Assembly: GCF_014192155.1 (NCBI RefSeq)
Contig: NZ_JACHXO010000002.1
Span: 310,001 to 374,000 of the forward strand
DNA: 64,000 bases
Direction of reading: 5' to 3'
Source: Roseateles terrae
GTDB lineage: Bacteria; Pseudomonadota; Gammaproteobacteria; Burkholderiales; Burkholderiaceae_C
Numbering within the stretch: the stretch's first letter is position 1; each line of letters starts with the position of its first letter. The translations under genes were made by a program, and so were the position numbers. Of the stretch, positions 63,087 through 64,000 are shown one piece after another. The notes under the pieces were generated by a model. That model worked only from the letters and a program-made list of their open reading frames with translations. It did no database searches and was not told the origin of the DNA.

Positions 63087-63688
63087 AGCGACGCGACACC
63101 TTCCGCCTCGCCGCGCGCATGCTGACTGCTGCGGGCATGGCGTCCACCGGCGCGCTGCTCGGCGGCTGCGCGGCACCGTCCGCCTCTTCGGTCCCCGCCG
63201 CCCGTGTGGAACTGCCGCTGCTGCGGCTGCCGCCCTCGGCGCTGGGTGATGCCAGCTGGGCCTACAGCCAGCGGCTCAGCGTCACGCGGCTGGACCGCCC
63301 GGATGCGCGTGCGCAGCAGGTGGATGTGCAGCTGCAGCTCAATGCGTCGGGACTGCTGCTGGCCGGTTTTGCGCTGGGCCAGCGGGTGCTCCTGATGCAG
63401 TGGGATGGGCAGCAGCTGCAGGTGACGCGGCATCCGCGCCTGCCTGCGGAAGTCGATACCGACCGCATGCTGCGCGACCTGTGCCTCGTCTTCTGGCCGG
63501 CCGACGCGGTGCGCGGCGCCTTGCCCGCCGGCTGGACCTGGGACGCCACGCCGGATGGCCAGACCCTGCGGCAAGGCACCGCCGTTCAGCTGACCGTGCG
63601 CCGCCCGACACCGAATCAGGTCGAGATCCTCAACACCGCGGAAGGGTATCGCCTGCTGATCGACTCTCAGCCGCTGGGGGGCTCATGA
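63083..63688 (+). CDS. DUF3261 family lipoprotein (APE cluster)
   Basis: A 201-residue lipoprotein. The signal peptide has two Arg pairs (MKRRDTFRLAARM) and the lipobox LLGGC with the modified Cys at about residue 29. The body, including YSQRLSVTRLDR and LCLVFWPADAVRGALP, matches DUF3261, a family often seen in aryl polyene clusters, likely acting at the outer membrane to receive the pigment. It overlaps both neighbours by 4 nt. Confidence 0.85.
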   Translation: MKRRDTFRLAARMLTAAGMASTGALLGGCAAPSASSVPAARVELPLLRLPPSALGDASWAYSQRLSVTRLDRPDARAQQVDVQLQLNASGLLLAGFALGQRVLLMQWDGQQLQVTRHPRLPAEVDTDRMLRDLCLVFWPADAVRGALPAGWTWDATPDGQTLRQGTAVQLTVRRPTPNQVEILNTAEGYRLLIDSQPLGGS

Positions 63689-64000
63689 ACGACCCGCTGT
63701 ACCTCCACACGCCTGGGGTGATCTGCGCCGCGGGCGCCGACCTCGATGCGTTGCGGACTGCCGTGTTTGCGCCGACGCCTTCGGGCGTTGCCGAGAACAT
63801 GAGCGTCTGGGCCGGCCATGCGGTCCATCTGGGAGCGGTGCGCACCGCTTTGCCCTCCGTGGACGCACTGCCCCTGCCCGCCCGCAGCCGCAACAATGCG
63901 ATGCTGCTGGCCGCACTGGCGCAGATCCGGCCCTCGGTGGACGCGGCCATCCAGGCCCATGGCGCCCACCGCATCGGGGTGGTGCTGGGCACCAGCACCT
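63685..64000 (+). CDS. Beta-ketoacyl-ACP synthase, N-terminal fragment (window edge)
   Basis: The frame starts at ATG 63685, overlapping the DUF3261 stop, and is cut by the right edge after 105 residues. MNDPLYLHTPGVICAAGADLD is the typical start of cluster ketosynthases, LPLPARSRNNAMLLAAL corresponds to their conserved RxxN region, and RIGVVLGTSTS leads toward the nucleophile region, which lies outside. It should be the ApeO-type ketosynthase that pairs with the chain-length factor. More cluster genes are expected to the right. Confidence 0.88.
   Translation, partial: MNDPLYLHTPGVICAAGADLDALRTAVFAPTPSGVAENMSVWAGHAVHLGAVRTALPSVDALPLPARSRNNAMLLAALAQIRPSVDAAIQAHGAHRIGVVLGTST

Overview
The window is GC-rich, densely packed chromosomal DNA of a betaproteobacterium. 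The order rpsP-rimM-trmD-rplS, the set murJ / rpsT / DUF3579 / argD / argF, folK-pcnB-HAD phosphatase-hda, and a CobD/CbiB-like paralogue next to a CoA-type NUDIX hydrolase all point to Burkholderiales, probably a Roseateles/Mitsuaria-like member of the Sphaerotilaceae-Comamonadaceae group. That placement is inferred from gene content; no 16S rRNA, tRNA, IS element, prophage or CRISPR array is visible.

Layout. 1-6.6 kb: a partial unknown gene, a membrane hybrid histidine kinase, then ribF and ileS. 6.6-14 kb: lspA, the usual partner of ileS, is separated from it by about 7 kb holding a hydroxypyruvate-isomerase-like gene, a two-gene cassette of unknown function, a yjiX-cstA carbon-starvation/pyruvate-type transporter operon and a Cache-domain histidine kinase/NarL-type regulator pair that probably controls it. 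14-24 kb: two orphan histidine kinases, a quinone oxidoreductase, an SDR, an MHS-type MFS transporter, and a chain of HCCA isomerase, DUF1289 and YbaK-like genes. 24-28 kb: a questin-oxidase-like / MFS / cysteine-rich regulator operon facing a dual-specificity phosphatase gene across a perfect 19-bp palindrome. 28-33 kb: a Tat lipoprotein oxidoreductase related to GH109, an RluA-type pseudouridine synthase, an SDR, a CobD/CbiB-like protein and a NUDIX hydrolase. 33-46 kb: housekeeping genes (rplS, trmD, rimM, rpsP, phosphate transport, folK, pcnB, hda, murJ, rpsT). 46-51 kb: a hydrolase, an M14-type peptidase, DUF3579, argD and argF.

51.08-64 kb and beyond the right edge: a tightly coupled run of at least fifteen genes forming an aryl polyene (APE) type II polyketide cluster. 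In order: a chain-length-factor-like ketosynthase half, acyltransferase, two ACPs, a COG4648 membrane protein, an AMP-ligase fused to a hotdog dehydratase, a GT2 glycosyltransferase, an LpxL-like acyltransferase, an aromatic amino acid ammonia-lyase, a thioesterase, a LolA-like carrier, an MMPL exporter, a SAM methyltransferase, a DUF3261 lipoprotein and the start of a ketosynthase. The ammonia-lyase could make the aryl starter acid, the AMP-ligase load it on an ACP, the ketosynthases and dehydratases build the polyene, the methyltransferase cap the aryl head, and the acyltransferases, MMPL, LolA and lipoprotein move the pigment lipid to the outer membrane. Most neighbouring genes in it overlap by 4, 8 or 20 nt, so it is very likely one transcript.

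The most unusual points are the AMP-ligase/dehydratase fusion, the non-standard selectivity pair in the ammonia-lyase, the questin-oxidase operon with its palindrome, the unknown cassette at 7.7-8.8 kb, a repeat-encoded insertion in TrmD and a strong G-quadruplex motif at 39.2 kb.
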